DNA of 64,000 nucleotides from assembly GCA_016617855.1 (NCBI GenBank), contig JAECUM010006673.1, positions 1 through 64,000 on the forward strand, in the 5' to 3' direction. Position numbers and translations under genes: made by a program. The DNA comes from Megalonaias nervosa. Its lineage: Eukaryota; Mollusca; Bivalvia; Unionida; Unionidae. Under the pieces are notes generated by a model. The model made no database searches. It saw nothing but the letters and a program-made list of their open reading frames with translations, and was not told where the DNA came from. The first letter of the stretch is position 1. Each line of letters opens with the position of its first letter. Of this stretch, positions 34,811 to 47,200 are shown piece by piece.

Positions 34811-35400
34811 ATAATATCCATATATTCAGGCGTGTAGCTGTGCATACGCAGATACGCAGCTGAGTACGAAACATTTGACAAGAAAACAAATGCATTTCAA
34901 ACCAATTATTTTTAATGATTTGCTAGTATTGCAAACAGTACTGCTATGACAAGTGTCACTCCATGATTTCATGACCAGTGTTTGCATTGAATATAAGCAA
35001 CTGCACCGAACCCCCACGAGAGGGAGGGGGTAATCCCATCCCTAAGCCTGTGTGTCTTGTCGCTACGCGACAAGTGGAATGGGCCTGCATATATTCAATT
35101 TGTACCACAAACACAGTCAAATTAACATGGCTTTAAAAAAAAAATTGTTGGTATAAAGCAATGTGATGTACCAAGAGTATTGGTTTATCAAATTGTCATC
35201 CGCACAGGCGCATTAATGTGCATATATAACATTGTTTCAACTGTATGCTATCCATTCTATAGCTTAATGGTGAATTTCTATTGATTAATCATTAGCGACG
35301 TAAGAAAACAACGATACAATATCAAGAAATGAAAAGAAGCAACTTATCAATTTGCAAAAGGGATTGTGAATAAACATAAAATATACAGAGCCAATGACAA
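34811..35400. other. Gene-free spacer with a perfect short hairpin
   Basis: CTTGTCGC/GCGACAAG with a 3-nt loop at 35056-35074. TGATTAATCATTAGCGACGT at 35281 is the unit-2 match of 28134. Confidence 0.5.
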
Positions 35401-36348
35401 CCCCACCCACCCATCCCGACACAAAACTGATAAGGGCCCAAATTCAAAACGGTTTCCCAACGTTTCGAGCTAAGCACGTTCTTCGTCAGGGGAGAAATAA
35501 ACCAGCAAACATATACAAAGCAAAGACTTAACACCAAATCTAGGAAACAACAATGGACTCTTACATATTAGAATCGCATCAATAGGAGCAATTTACATGA
35601 TGATTTCAACTGAAGTGATAGTTCCATTCTTTATCCCTTTAGATATTAACTGACGCGATAGTTAAATTTAAACGGCAGAGACACACTTTCAGATTTCGTT
35701 TTTCCAAGTGTCTAGAGATATATAAAGATACCTACAATTTACAATATTATTATGAAATACACAACAACTGCAGCTCGAAAGAAATCAGAACTCTCAGTAT
35801 GGCAGTTGGCTCGATAATATAAACCAATGAGTCAACCAGACAATAACATAGACCTTTACAGTGTTAATTGAAGATTGGAAAATGACCTCCGGCGCGTAAC
35901 AGCTGGCGTGAAATATGATGATACTGCAAACAATAGACACTAAAGTTACAAATGAAATTATCGGAATTTCTCCAACAAATTTTGTGACCTATCTGATCCG
36001 AATCTCTGAAGACCACCATATATCCTACTTGTGCCGGTCGAAGGCAGTTTTATGCATCTAACAACAGCTGTGTTCTGGGCGTGTCGCCTTCGTTACTCTA
36101 ACGTTTGGATGATTAGATACTGTCGGCTTTTTGAAAAGTGTTATTTATACAAAATAGGAGTTATGGTATATTATCAATTGCATATTGTGTTATAACTCTC
36201 GTGCGATAGATCAAACTCGATCTTTTTATCTATACGGCACACACACGCACACACACACCAGCTGTCTTCGGTTGTTGGCTATAGACTTTATATTGTCTAA
36301 AGAATGCAAAAAAGCAGAAAAAATATAAAACAGTTAAGGCGTAAAGTC

Positions 36349-36392
<44 letters not shown>

Positions 36393-37187
36393 GGATGGAT
36401 GGATGGATGGATTGATAGATATAGCCGGACAACTTTGACGTAAGAGAAACAGTATAAAACTAGGGAAAATATCAATCATGGAATATCTCTAATTTACACC
36501 TAATAAAATCACTGATATACAACTGAAAGGGTGGTTATAGTCTCATCTCCCATGATAAAGGAAATGTCAGTATATATTCTTTATTTCAGTTGGTTAGTAT
36601 AGCGTCATATTACACATACAAAAAGTCATTATAATGAAAAATACACTTCTTATTGTATAGTTGTCATATGATAATTACAGGTTGTTGAGTAGCTAATTAT
36701 TTCCAGAACAGAAGTTATAAGAAAGTAACATATGATGCACTGCTACCTTCATTTCTACCTTCCTCGATCCGTAATAACTTGTATTCCTTTTAATACATAG
36801 ATTTCATAGACTGGTTTACATGCTAATTTTGACAAACAATGTTTTTACTGTCTGATTAATATGAATGGAAATTTTTAAATCGTGTCTATTTCTCGATAAA
36901 AATGTGAATACTGTTCCGGACTTTCTTCAACACGGCTGTATCAATACAATATAATAATTGTGGCGTATTATCAGATATTTGCATAAGTTGTATATCATGG
37001 TATAATTTTTAAAGATAGATCTAATTTGATATTTATTTTATTCTACCTACCAAAAGCCAGCTATCCTCAGTTATTATCCGCAGTGCTTTTATCGTTCAAA
37101 AGGTCAGGGAGTGAACACTGATTCATATATTTAGACTAGTCGACTCTTGACAGAAGAAAAACACTATAAAACTAAGAACTATACCAT

Positions 37188-37241
<54 letters not shown>

Positions 37242-38000
37242 GCCAATATGAAACATGAGATAGTCGTGGGAAAAATCTCTCTCCTAATATAGGAAGTGTG
37301 ATGTCTGATTTCACACTAATTACCCTGATTGTACATAAAAGCACATAAGCTGTAGTTAGAGAACCAGAAAAAAGTTATTAACCAAACCTTTAATGTCTGT
37401 AAACGGATCGACATACTGACCGAGTGAATAACTATAATCTTAATATAGCCACGCTTCACTTGTATTCAAGTATCATTTTAATGCCAGCATTAGAACAATG
37501 CAACGTTGAAAAAATTAAAGATATAATGTGGTGTCTTTAACTCCCGTTCTTCTTCCACCAGTTCGAATTTCATCATTATGTAATCACAATCATTCGATTG
37601 TCTTAATCACATCCTAGCTATAAGAAGCTTTCACTCCTGTCCCCTATCCAGCCCAGGAAAATGCCTGGCAGAATTACAAAAATATGTAAGCGATGTTTGG
37701 TATTTTACAATTACACATGGGTGCGATAACTCGTGAATGAAGACGGTTTGTTTCAAAAAGGTCACTGGCAACATATATTGTACAAAAGTGCGATATTATT
37801 ATAGTCATAATAAACGAATTTGTTATGTGTGTACATCATAAAAATATTGAATTAGACTTAAAAATCGCTTTTCAAATGAAAAAAATATTCGGCAATCTCC
37901 GTAAACAATCGGTAGTTTTCCCTTGCCAAAAAACGGATAAGACGTACATTTATCCCTTTTATTCGACCTAGCCATTCGTGTGTTTAATTTCCCCATGTTT
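35401..38000. other. Gene-free stretch with microsatellites
   Basis: (AC)n at 36239-36258; (GATA)n/(GGAT)n at about 36350-36411; (CT)n at 37191-37238. The short frames here are within repeats or unsupported. Nothing else recognised. Confidence 0.55.
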
Positions 38001-38011
38001 ATAAAGCAAAT

Positions 38012-38224
38012 ATGGCGCACTGTGTTACAAATGGATGTAACCAAAATAGTGATGATGGGACAAACGGGTTCTTTCTATTTCCGAAAGACCCCATTTGCTG
38101 GAAAAAGTGGATTGAAGATGTTGGATCGAATAGGACGAGGGATGGGAAAGTTGTACCATTTATGCCAACAGCAACAGCCCGCTTGTGCATACGGTATTTT
38201 GAGGACAGTTGTTTCTTACACCCT
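38012..38224 (+). pseudogene. THAP zinc-finger domain fragment
   Basis: From Met at 38012 the frame reads MAHCVTNGCNQ, then FFLFPKDP, CWKKWIEDVG and ARLCIRYFEDSCF: the C-x4-C start, FPKDP, W and C-x2-H-F block of a THAP C2CH finger, about 70 residues, which is the full domain length. The fourth zinc ligand is changed: CIRYF has Tyr where the family has His. THAP domains bind DNA in transcription factors and P-element-like transposases. No splice donor follows; homology stops at about 38224, where the antisense anchor-exon copy 3 begins, so the gene is truncated by that junction or is a dead transposase end. Confidence 0.6.
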
Positions 38225-38249
38225 CCATCGCTGATGAAATCCATTGTGT

Positions 38250-38417
38250 ACATGTTTTTCTACCGTTCTCCAATTCCTTTATCGAGGCGTATTGTAAGCG
38301 ACGATTTTTCAGAACTGTACATACGGTGATATATACCAGACACAATAAAATAAAGCTTGTAATTGTTATACATTTCAAATTCTTCATAAAGTAATCATTA
38401 TTTCCGTATATGTCCAT
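38250..38417 (-). pseudogene. Degenerate membrane-anchor exon, copy 3
   Basis: Minus-strand frame MDIYGNNDYFMKNLKCITIT, hydrophobic ITSFILLCLVYITVCTVL, then ASIKELENGRKTCTQW. It aligns with copies 1 and 2 (YG-----F-KNL, KELEN, final W) but the TGGT/GTAAGT donor is replaced by TGGATTTCAT, so it should not splice normally. It meets the plus-strand THAP fragment tail to tail. Confidence 0.5.
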
Positions 38418-39179
38418 AGAATCACCATTTCAATAACACTTCATGCCTGGCATGCTAATTTGTTCCGGAAGTTTCCATTTTATTGTATTTTAAGTATTTT
38501 AAGGTAAATATATTACGTCTGATTAATTCCGGCATTGCAGTTCAATGTAAAGTGTATGCATTAATCTTATTGATCTATCATGACACAAATAACTTTATTC
38601 ACTCATTTTGAAGAACTCGCTGTAGCACATGCGAGATAATAACATTATGAACTAGTTTTAATCGCTGCGTGTTTGTGATACATGATTGGCACCATGTACG
38701 AGTTTTTGAGTATTGGTGCAATTTGGAAAATTGCAGAGGATGAGGGTGGATGGAGCCGAGGGTCTTCTCTCCCCAATAAAACTGGTGCGAAACTATTTGA
38801 ACCTTTCCTATAGTAAGCTATCTTTACAATGTAAAGCTTGCTTTGTCCCAAAGTCACCGCTCCGGCGGTCCGTCCTACACACCATTTTACTCCCTCTTCA
38901 GGCAGTCCGCTTACACCCCACCCCCCAACGATATTTCTGGAACCGCCCCGGAATCGGGCAATTTAAATTAAATATTCACCGAAATTTTTTTCTTAAATAT
39001 TTGTGTGTCAAATCTCTATTTTTAAGAGGTATCTGTCAATATTAGCGCTTTAGAGTTTATACACACATATGAAGTAGGTCTTGGTTCCATGGATACCGTT
39101 ACTGCATTCGTTATGGTGATTTGCTGTCTAACATAATATACCCCAAATTTCAGCAAATAATATAATTACAAATATACAC
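38418..39179. other. Gene-free stretch
   Basis: The 110-residue plus frame at 38713-39045 has no recognisable motif. Nothing else seen. Confidence 0.4.
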
Positions 39180-39415
39180 AAAACAGAATGGAAGGTGCAG
39201 TCCCTGGATTCTACAAGAGAACGCTTGATAATGGTGGGCAGAATTAATATCTAATACAATAATATCATACAGGATAGGAAATTTTTAATTCGTACTCTAG
39301 GGAGATTCGAACGCAGGTCTGAGGGTAAATGACATCCGTCGCCTTGCCTGCACGCACCAGTACATATTCCAACACGACTAAACAAACATCAAGAAAAATG
39401 GTGTTGGGAATGTCC
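39180..39415 (-). repeat. SINE-like dispersed repeat, copy 3
   Basis: Same family as 13151-13455: GAATGGAAGGTGCAGTCCCT, TTAATTCGTACTCTAGGGAG, and on the minus strand GCGTTCGAATCTCC, a better B-box match than in copies 1 and 2. The minus-strand head includes ATATGTACTGGTGCGTGC. Confidence 0.6.
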
Positions 39416-40340
39416 ACTTTCCATAACAATATTGTCACATAATAAGGCAAGAAATAATTTGGTTTCGCCTTAGAACGATTTGATCATTTTCGTCGTACAT
39501 GCGTACAACGTTATCTAGGGTGGATAATTGCTTTTCTAGTTAAGCAATGGAACTAGCATGTATCTCATCGTAGATCGCTTTCGGCGAGAGACACAAAAAG
39601 CACGGTATGCACGGGTATTTTACCCTTGCTAATACTCATTCTCCTGTAGATTTAAGGCTAGCTTCTTTTCTTATTTTCACATTGGTCTTTTGGAATCTTG
39701 TCAAGGAGTGTACGTTCTCCATTTAGTTCTATAGCCATAGGGTTAAGTGTTACATTTTTATTTGATATGTGAAGCATATTCAGTTTTAATGTCGTAGCGT
39801 AAAATGTTGCCTTTACCACTACGCGGATTTGAAACGTTGTGAACTTTTGAACTGTTACAGGTCGCTATTAAGAGTTTAATTTAGTAGCATGTGTCTATAG
39901 ATGTCAATTCCGTACCTGTTATTATGACCAGTTTGGTTTAATTTTAGCTCTCTGTGTGTGTGCGGGTGTATCAGGCTGTCGGTCTGGCTGTCTGTATGTC
40001 TGTATGGGGATGGACGCAGGTGTGACCATCAAGGTCATACAAGGACGGAAGTGCTGAATTTTAAACTTGTGCGCATAGTGGATCCATGAAGGGTGTGTGT
40101 GAGTAATACAAGTGTGGGCCAACCCAAGAATTCAGGAGAACTGTGTGGTTTGACAATGGACACGTGAACCAGGTCAAAATGTTTCGTTTGCAAGTTTTTA
40201 CAAATATTTATATGAGTCATACGTGGTTATGAATCGTGCGGGCTGTACAAAAAATGACTGAGTCACGAGTCATATGTTTGGTACAATTGTTATGTTGATT
40301 CAGTTGATCATATTTGTTTGAATTGATGTTCTTTTAATTG
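39416..40340. other. Gene-free stretch
   Basis: No gene, RNA or element signature recognised. Confidence 0.4.
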
Positions 40341-40344
40341 AGTA

Positions 40345-40475
40345 CAACTGAGTTACCTTCATTGCATGAGATTATATGAATCTTACCTTTATTGCATGAG
40401 ATTATATGAATCTTAGTTTCATTATATGAGATTATATGAATCTTTCCTTCATTACATGAGAATATATGAATCGCA
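40345..40475. repeat. 31-bp tandem repeat, four copies
   Basis: TTCATTGCATGAGATTATAT then GAATCTTACC, four diverged copies. Confidence 0.75.
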
Positions 40476-40874
40476 TTTTTTGTTTTCCCATTTGTGAATG
40501 TTTGTGTAAAGTTATTGAATGAGTCGTATGTTCAGAGCGTGAAAGAATCATACTGTATGTTGTAGAGGATATACCTATTTTTATTAATTCATTTCATAAA
40601 CTTCCATCTTTCTTCATATTGTGTTGTGCTGTCATTTAATCCAAGCATCCATTCAGGTCAAATCCTGTTACAAATATATATATTTTTGCGTCAGAGTCTC
40701 TTGGCAACTGAAGAGATGTCAACATAATGTGGGAATAACTTTCCATATTTCAGATATATCTTTAACAAAGGGTTATCCGAAATCATTATGGTGGTCAGAG
40801 GTCAGTCATGCATATGAAAGGCGATTATTGCTTGAGCTGTTGCTCTTTCATTATTTAAGACTACTTCAATATTA

Positions 40875-41120
40875 TCTCGTAATGGATAATTTATATTACT
40901 GGTAATGGATAATTTATAATACTGGTAATGGATAATTTATAATACTAGTAAATAACTATATGAGGCCTAATAAAGACCCCTTATTAGCTTACTTAGTTTC
41001 TAATCGTTTGGTCAGCCTTCGTAGGTCAATGCAATTTTTGACCTTCGTAGGTCAATACAATTTTTGACCTTCGTAGGTCAATACAATTTTTGACCTTCGT
41101 AGGTCAATACAATTTTCAGT
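40875..41120. repeat. Two short tandem repeats
   Basis: GGTAATGGATAATTTATAAT three times at about 40879-40948; AATTTTTGACCTTCGTAGGT then CAATAC four times at about 41025-41112. The latter unit holds the palindrome GACCTTCGTAGGTC. Confidence 0.85.
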
Positions 41121-41528
41121 ACATACATATTCTACTTTTATAACGTTGGATGTATTGGAGGAAATTCATAAATGAAAACTAAAGTCTTACATTAATTAGT
41201 ACCTACTAAAGATTATAATAATTGATAGAGTAATACACAGAATGGTTACAAGGAAGCTAGATGTTTATCGGTATTGATACTAAAACTAATATATGCAATG
41301 TACCTCACTTTTGAAAACAAACGTCTTCTTTGATTGACATGAAAGAATACAAGAACACAATCAGGATTTGTCATTATTTTTGTTAATATAGAATGTCAAA
41401 CATACCAAGTAGAAAATTCTTTGTTTTGTCTCATAAAACTCTAGCGTGATTTAGCGATTAACATCATGCAGAAAACAGGTGACATGTCCTGGGGAAATAA
41501 TTGGGAGCTTATAACAAGGGATGCAAAC

Positions 41529-41578
<50 letters not shown>

Positions 41579-41793
41579 ATCAGTACTGTGCCATATAGAG
41601 AAGAGAATAAGACACATAAATAACTAATATCGCACAAAGTAATCTCATTTGCAAAAGAAATTGCTAAAAGAGAAATTGTTACGAAATCTTTGGTATCTAT
41701 GTTATTTTACAGGTTGACGAACTTAGAGTGACACAGTGTCTCCACTGTAATTTAATGTTGCATGTTCAGTTTGGATTGCGACTAAAGAATATC

Positions 41794-41859
<66 letters not shown>

Positions 41860-42370
41860 GCATATGGAAGTGAATACGAAAAAATATGTGGAGTGGCAGG
41901 AAAAAAGAAAACTGAACTTTCAAAAGTGATCTCTCAGAACTTGGGACCTCGAAACAGTTAGGTGGAAACGTTTCATGGGAATTTAAGGCTCTGGCAACTT
42001 GGATATGTGAGAAAGCTTGCGAGTAGATTCCCTGGGTTTTCCTGGGCTTTTCCTCCACCAGATATACTGGCAGCCATCTATGGTCTATGATGTGCTGAAA
42101 AATGTATTAAACCCGTAACAACAACAAAACAATTAAGAACCACTGTTAAAATCTTGCATAAAATTAGATACCAGTTTGAGACAAAAGTAACCATGTGCTT
42201 TGAATTTGGTTTTGTATGAAATAATAAAATGCTCGGTATGAACATGGACAGACTATGCACGAGAACCAAATATTACAATATGTATAGACATAAAAACTTC
42301 CAAAATGTATCATTTGCAAAGAAAATTATCTTTTGAAGTAATTGTTTTATTTATGGTAGTTTTACAGTCT
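41121..42370. other. Gene-free stretch with (AG)n and (CT)n
   Basis: (AG)n at 41531-41578 and (CT)n at 41790-41855; frames across them are by-products. Nothing else seen. Confidence 0.6.
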
Positions 42371-42377
42371 TTGAAGC

Positions 42378-44338
42378 ATGCGGGTAATATATGAATTTAA
42401 GCACAAGAGTGGTATAGACCAATACGATGATAATGGGGTTGTTATTGACAGGTGTATAATGCCTTATGACAAGGCTGGCATTAAGGACAGATGGAAAGAA
42501 CATTTTAGCCAGCTCCTAAACCTGCCCTCATCGGTCAGCCAATCTGCACTTGACCAAATACCTCAACAGCCAACGCACGACCAACGGGATGTTTCGCCAA
42601 CGATAGAGGAGTTGAGGAGGGCCATTAAACCAATGAACTGCGGCAGGGCACCTGGAAAGGATGGCATGCCAGCGGAGGTGTACATGGCTCTCAGTGAACA
42701 GACTCTGGAGGCAATCCACGATGTGCTAATCAGAATCTGGACGGAAGAGGAGATGCCAGACGACCTCCGCAACGCATCAGTTGTGACCCTCTATAAGAAT
42801 AAAGGCACACGTGCGGACTGCATTAACTACAGAGACATCTCCTTGCTCTCTATAGCTGGCAAAATGCTTGCTCGCATCATTCTGAACAGGCTTATTGCGG
42901 CAGTGTCAGAAGATAACCTCCCCGAGTCTCAGTGTGGTTTTCGCCCAGACCGTAGCACCGTTGACATGATCTTCGCAGTGAGACAAGTCCAAGAGAAGTG
43001 CCTTGAGCAGAACACGAATCTGTATGCCGTCTTCATGGACCTGACGAAGCATTCGACACAGTCAACAGAGACGCACTGTAGGTAGTAATCGAGAAGCTTG
43101 GTTGTCCTCAGAAGTTTACCAACCTCATCCGGCTCTTCCATGATGACATTACTGGAGAAATTCTCCCAGACGGTTAACCCTCTGAGAAATTTCCCATTTA
43201 TAACGGTGTCGGACAGGGCAGTGTACTCACTCCGGTACTCTTCAACCTCTTTTTCACGCAGATACTGCTCCACGCCATCCGTGACCTTGACCTTGGTATC
43301 TACATTAGATATCGCCTGGATGGATCAATGTTTGATCTCCGTTGCCTAGCTGCAAAAACCAAGACATTAGAAAGACGCATCACTGCAGCACCATTTGCAG
43401 ATGAATGTGCCCTCATGGCCCATGAAGACGGTCACCTACCGGCAATTGTGGACAGGTTCTCTGAAGCCTCCAATTTGTTTGGACTCACAATTAGCCTAGG
43501 AAAGACAGAAGTCCTCTTCCAGCCCACCCCAAACACTGTACCTCCACAACCCTGCATCACCATTGGCGATACGCAGCTGAAGAATGTGAACAGTTTCAAA
43601 TACCTAGGCAGCACAATATCCAGTGATGGCTCCCTGGACAAAGAGATCACTGCGAGTATCCAAAAAGCCAGAGAAGCACTCAGACGACTCTGGACCAAGG
43701 TCTTACAGCACAAAGACATACGCCTGTCAACAAAGATGAAGGTGTACAATGCAGTTGTCCTCACGTCTCTCTTGTATGTTTGTGAAACGTGGACTGTCTA
43801 CCGAAGGCACATCAGTCAGCTGGAACAATTCCACCAGCGCTCCCTGAGATCTATCATGCGGATCAAGTGGCAGGACCGAATCCCCAACCAGGAAGTCCTT
43901 GATAGAGCCAACACAACAAACATCGAAGCCAAACTAATACAGGCCCAGCTTCGTTGGACTGGCCATGTCATCCGCATGGATCAAAAGAGAATCCCAAAGC
44001 AGCTGTTCTTTGGTGAGCTAGCCCAGGGCAACAGAAACCAAGGCCGCCCTCGCAAGAGGTACAAAGGCAACCTCAAGACGCACATCAAATGGGCAGACCT
44101 TCAACCACACCAGCTCGAGCTCGCTGCCTCAGACAGATGTCACTGGCGAGCCCTGACCAGAAAAGCCAGTTCCACCGTCGAGGCTGACCGACGCCAGCGT
44201 CTTGCTGAAGCTCGTGAGAGACGTCACAGATCTGCGTCTCAGCCACACCCAACCACCAGTGTCCCATGCTCCACCTGCAACCACCTGTGTGCATCGGAAT
44301 TTGGACTCCGGAGCCATCTGCGCGTCCAACGTCGATAA
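42378..44338 (+). pseudogene. 5'-truncated non-LTR retrotransposon ORF2 (RTE-like)
   Basis: The first frame (42378-43085) holds the linker KDRWKEHFSQLLNLPSS, APGKDGMPAEV, VTLYKNKGTRADCINYRDIS, LPESQCGFRPDRSTVDMIF and VFMDLTK, all reverse transcriptase blocks. A frameshift at about 43060 and a stop near 43174 interrupt the A-motif region; a degenerate GVGQGSVLTPVLFNLFF follows. The second frame (43328-44338) has FADECALMA at the catalytic box (43394-43405, Glu for the second Asp), the FKYLGSTISSDGSLDKEI thumb block, and the LLYVCETWTVYRRHI...IKWQDRIPN and TGHVIRMD blocks. It ends in a Cys/His finger, CSTCNHLC...SHLRVQ, in which the last ligand position is Gln. No endonuclease domain lies upstream. 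The protein would copy the element RNA at a target nick; this copy is dead by frameshift, stop and catalytic change. Confidence 0.85.
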
Positions 44339-44990
44339 GACCGCACAACATGCCTTCCTCGGCCCCCGAGAGGCTACCAAGACAATGCCTTATGCATTTA
44401 TATCGAGATAATGTCTACAATAACATAATGAATAACGTTCAGCTTTCTTGAGATATATGATGACACCAGATAATATATATTGTGGATTCCATTAAATAAG
44501 AAGGTAACAGGACAGTTAAATGATAAAATGCGTGGCGTGCGTGTCAGATAAGTTTGATGTTAGAAGTCGAGGTTGCGCTGATGATGGTAACATATTAAAG
44601 AATCTAGTCCAATACCTGTCTTGCCATAGTGTATAATACCACATATAAATCATGTTATAAAACTACATATAACCATGTTATAACGTCACGTAAAATCATG
44701 TTATAATACCACGTAGATGCATGTTATAACACCACAAAGAATCATGTTAAAGGCTCTTTATAGCATATCATGCCATTATTTAAATGTCATATTCAAGCTC
44801 TGTATAAGTTTACTGTGGTAAAGTGGTACAAATTGCCTTATCATTTATCTTCTTTTTATCCTCAATGCTATCAATAAATGCTAACCTTTTCATTGATGAG
44901 ATTTTTAAGACACACGTTTGCGTCTGTTGTTTCTTTTTTATTACTATATACATTTAACTGTTTGGTTGGCAGACACTCCAATATTAGCAG
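44339..44990. repeat. LINE 3' flank and short tandem repeat
   Basis: 44339-44420 is probably element 3' UTR; no simple-repeat tail is seen. AATCATGTTATAA-type units recur about every 27 bp at 44640-44755. Confidence 0.5.
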
Positions 44991-45300
44991 CTGTTGTTAA
45001 AACCACGACCAAAGGAAATAATTGCATTGATTAGAAAACATCCAGTTCATATTTATTGGCACATATTTTCGTTATAGTTTCTTTCTTTTGTCTTTCGTGG
45101 AGGTGGGGTTGTTATTTTTTCAACGTTTTCATTTATGTTGTGTTCGAACGAAAGGTCGGACGTATTTGATGTGTGAACCGCAAAAATAATTATTGTTGGA
45201 GCTAGTTCATCAATGCCTGGATAGATAGCACTGCTAAGGAATGCACTTGAAAGAAAACATACATTTCTCTCTGTCATTCTCTTTCTCTACCCATCCATCA
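44991..45300. repeat. Segmental duplication, left piece
   Basis: ACGACCAAAGGAAATAATTG followed by a CCAGTTCATATTTATTG stretch matches 58287-58345. No gene seen. Confidence 0.6.
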
Positions 45301-45330
45301 ACAAGAGAACACAATTATAGCGCGTGACAG

Positions 45331-45400
45331 TCCCGTGGTGTAGTGGCCAGCACTTTGTATTAAGAATCCAACGGTTTGAGTTAAAATTTAAATAAGACCA
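45331..45400 (+). repeat. tRNA-Gln-like SINE head
   Basis: GTCCCGTGGTGTAGTGGCCA then GCACT matches a tRNA-Gln D-arm; the T-arm (GGTTTGAGTTAAA) is degenerate. Related to 12673. A 40-bp direct repeat (GACC/GACG-TATC-AGGTTGTTG...CAGAATTTCA) follows at 45392-45470. Confidence 0.4.
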
Positions 45401-45508
45401 TATCTAGGTTGTTGCGTATACAGAATTTCAATAGGACGGTATCTTGGTTGTTGTATATACAGAATTTCAGATATTTTTTTTTCTTCCAGCCATACTAAAA
45501 CCTTGTTT

Positions 45509-45763
45509 AAACAAGTTTCTATTTGATTTAGTAAACTCGTATTAGGGATCCGCACACATGTGTATAATGTATAAACAAGTTTCTGTTTGATTTAGTAAAC
45601 TCGTATTAGGGATCCGCACACATGTGTATAATGTATAAACAAGTTTCTATTTGATTTAGTAAACTCATATTAAGGATCCACACACATGTGTATAATGTAT
45701 AAACAAGTTTCTATTTGATTTAGTAAACTCGTATTAGGGATCCGCACACATGTGTATAATGTA
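45509..45763. repeat. 64-bp tandem repeat, four copies
   Basis: ACAAGTTTCTATTTGATTTA to CACATGTGTATAATGTATAA, starts at 45511, 45575, 45639 and 45703. Nearly identical copies; each contains CACATGTG. Confidence 0.95.
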
Positions 45764-45805
45764 TTTTACTTTAGAAGACCAAGTGGAAAGAATATAAATC
45801 TCTGC

Positions 45806-45857
<52 letters not shown>

Positions 45858-46920
45858 GTCCTTGGGTAAAACATGAGAAGAAAGTTCTTTACCATAGTAC
45901 AGTGTTCTTGTGGTTTTTCTAACCTCAACAACCTTGTTTAGGAACCGTTGAGAAACTTGAGAATCCTCGCCACGCGGATGTACACAGAACAAAACTTTGG
46001 CTGAAAATGAAGACAATTGATCTTTTTATTCAGAGATCAAGCGCAAAAAGAATAATATAGAGCACACGAGAACGTGTTCTTCATTTCTGGTCTAAACCCA
46101 AGAACAGGTGTCCAAGATGGCGTTTCTTACACATATACACAATATAGAGACAATCATATGTATGTAACACGAGTAGGAAACATTCCTGAGGTTTTGCATC
46201 TTTACATTCCGCCATTTGAGTTAATGCATTACTGATACATGTTTATTCGTTGGTAGGAATGCAGGTAGGTAGGTGCGAAGTTTTCTTTTCAAGTACATAA
46301 TCGTACGTACGTTCAGTGTAATTAGATATTCTACATTGTGCATCCTTTCCATCCTTGACCGTTTGGATGATTCATTTTAGTCAACAGTTCCATTCTTGCC
46401 CGTGCTATGATTCATTGGAGATTAGAGTTCCACGAAAACGGTAGAGAAAGTTTCGAATTTTTATTTCACGTTCAGACATAGATACTTCAAGATTTTAGAT
46501 ATATTTAATAATGTCGAAAATGTACATTAATATTTACTAATACACAGCAGCCTTAATTTGAAGGAAATTACTAACTGCAGTGCCGTTTTTCTCCATAATC
46601 TAAGTCAGAGATATTAACCATAGATTAAAGCATATCTTTCCAAGGAAACTAAGAACTGAATGCACATAATTGCAAGTAGCCAGCAATAGGCAGCATCGAA
46701 CTTAAAAATGAACATATAGGAAGTCCGGCTAGAGACTGATGTCCTTTTTGGTTGGAATCTCTAAACGTTACTATGTCCAACTTGAGCCTCATTTAACAAT
46801 TATTATGCACGTGAGAGTAGCTGTGCTCTCTGTCTGACACGTGACTCACATGAATGTTAAATTTTTTATGATTCGATATAATGTGCAAGATAGCTTTAAT
46901 AGTGTTATTTATTAATTCAA
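45764..46920. other. Gene-free stretch with (CT)n
   Basis: (CT)n at 45808-45855. Nothing else recognised. Confidence 0.5.
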
Positions 46921-47200
46921 CCAAGATAAGAATTGAAATATATAATCAAATATTGCTATGCGTTGCATATTGTGATATACGTTTATGATCAGAGAGATAA
47001 TTTGTAGCTTTTCAACTGTCCAAACAAATACATTTGTTATCCAATGATTAACGCTTTCAGTACAGATTTCTGAGCGATAAAATGCTGTCCCAGTGTGTAG
47101 CCTCACGCTAAGACAGGCAAATAGCTCAGTCAACTATTGGCGTCAGTGAGAAACAATATTAACCTGGATAAGATGCCACAGACCCAGCCTCTGCCAGAGA
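46921..47200. repeat. Segmental duplication, right piece
   Basis: GTTGCATATTGTGATATACG ... CAGATTTCTGAGCGATAAAA ... CTGGATAAGATGCCAC matches 58432-58665 in order and orientation. The 73-residue minus frame is not conserved in the second copy. Confidence 0.65.

Noticed and set aside
35322..35537. Minus frame with SSKRWETV next to CGTTTCGAGCTAAGC
   Set aside because: The nucleotide word is reminiscent of a dispersed-element segment, but I could not support a family from one short stretch.
38713..39045. 110-residue plus-strand frame
   Set aside because: No recognisable domain, no upstream or downstream exon signal that could be defended.
42378..43085. Host gene with a reverse-transcriptase-like domain
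   Set aside because: Frameshift, stop and altered catalytic residues, with element-type C-terminus; a dead LINE is simpler.
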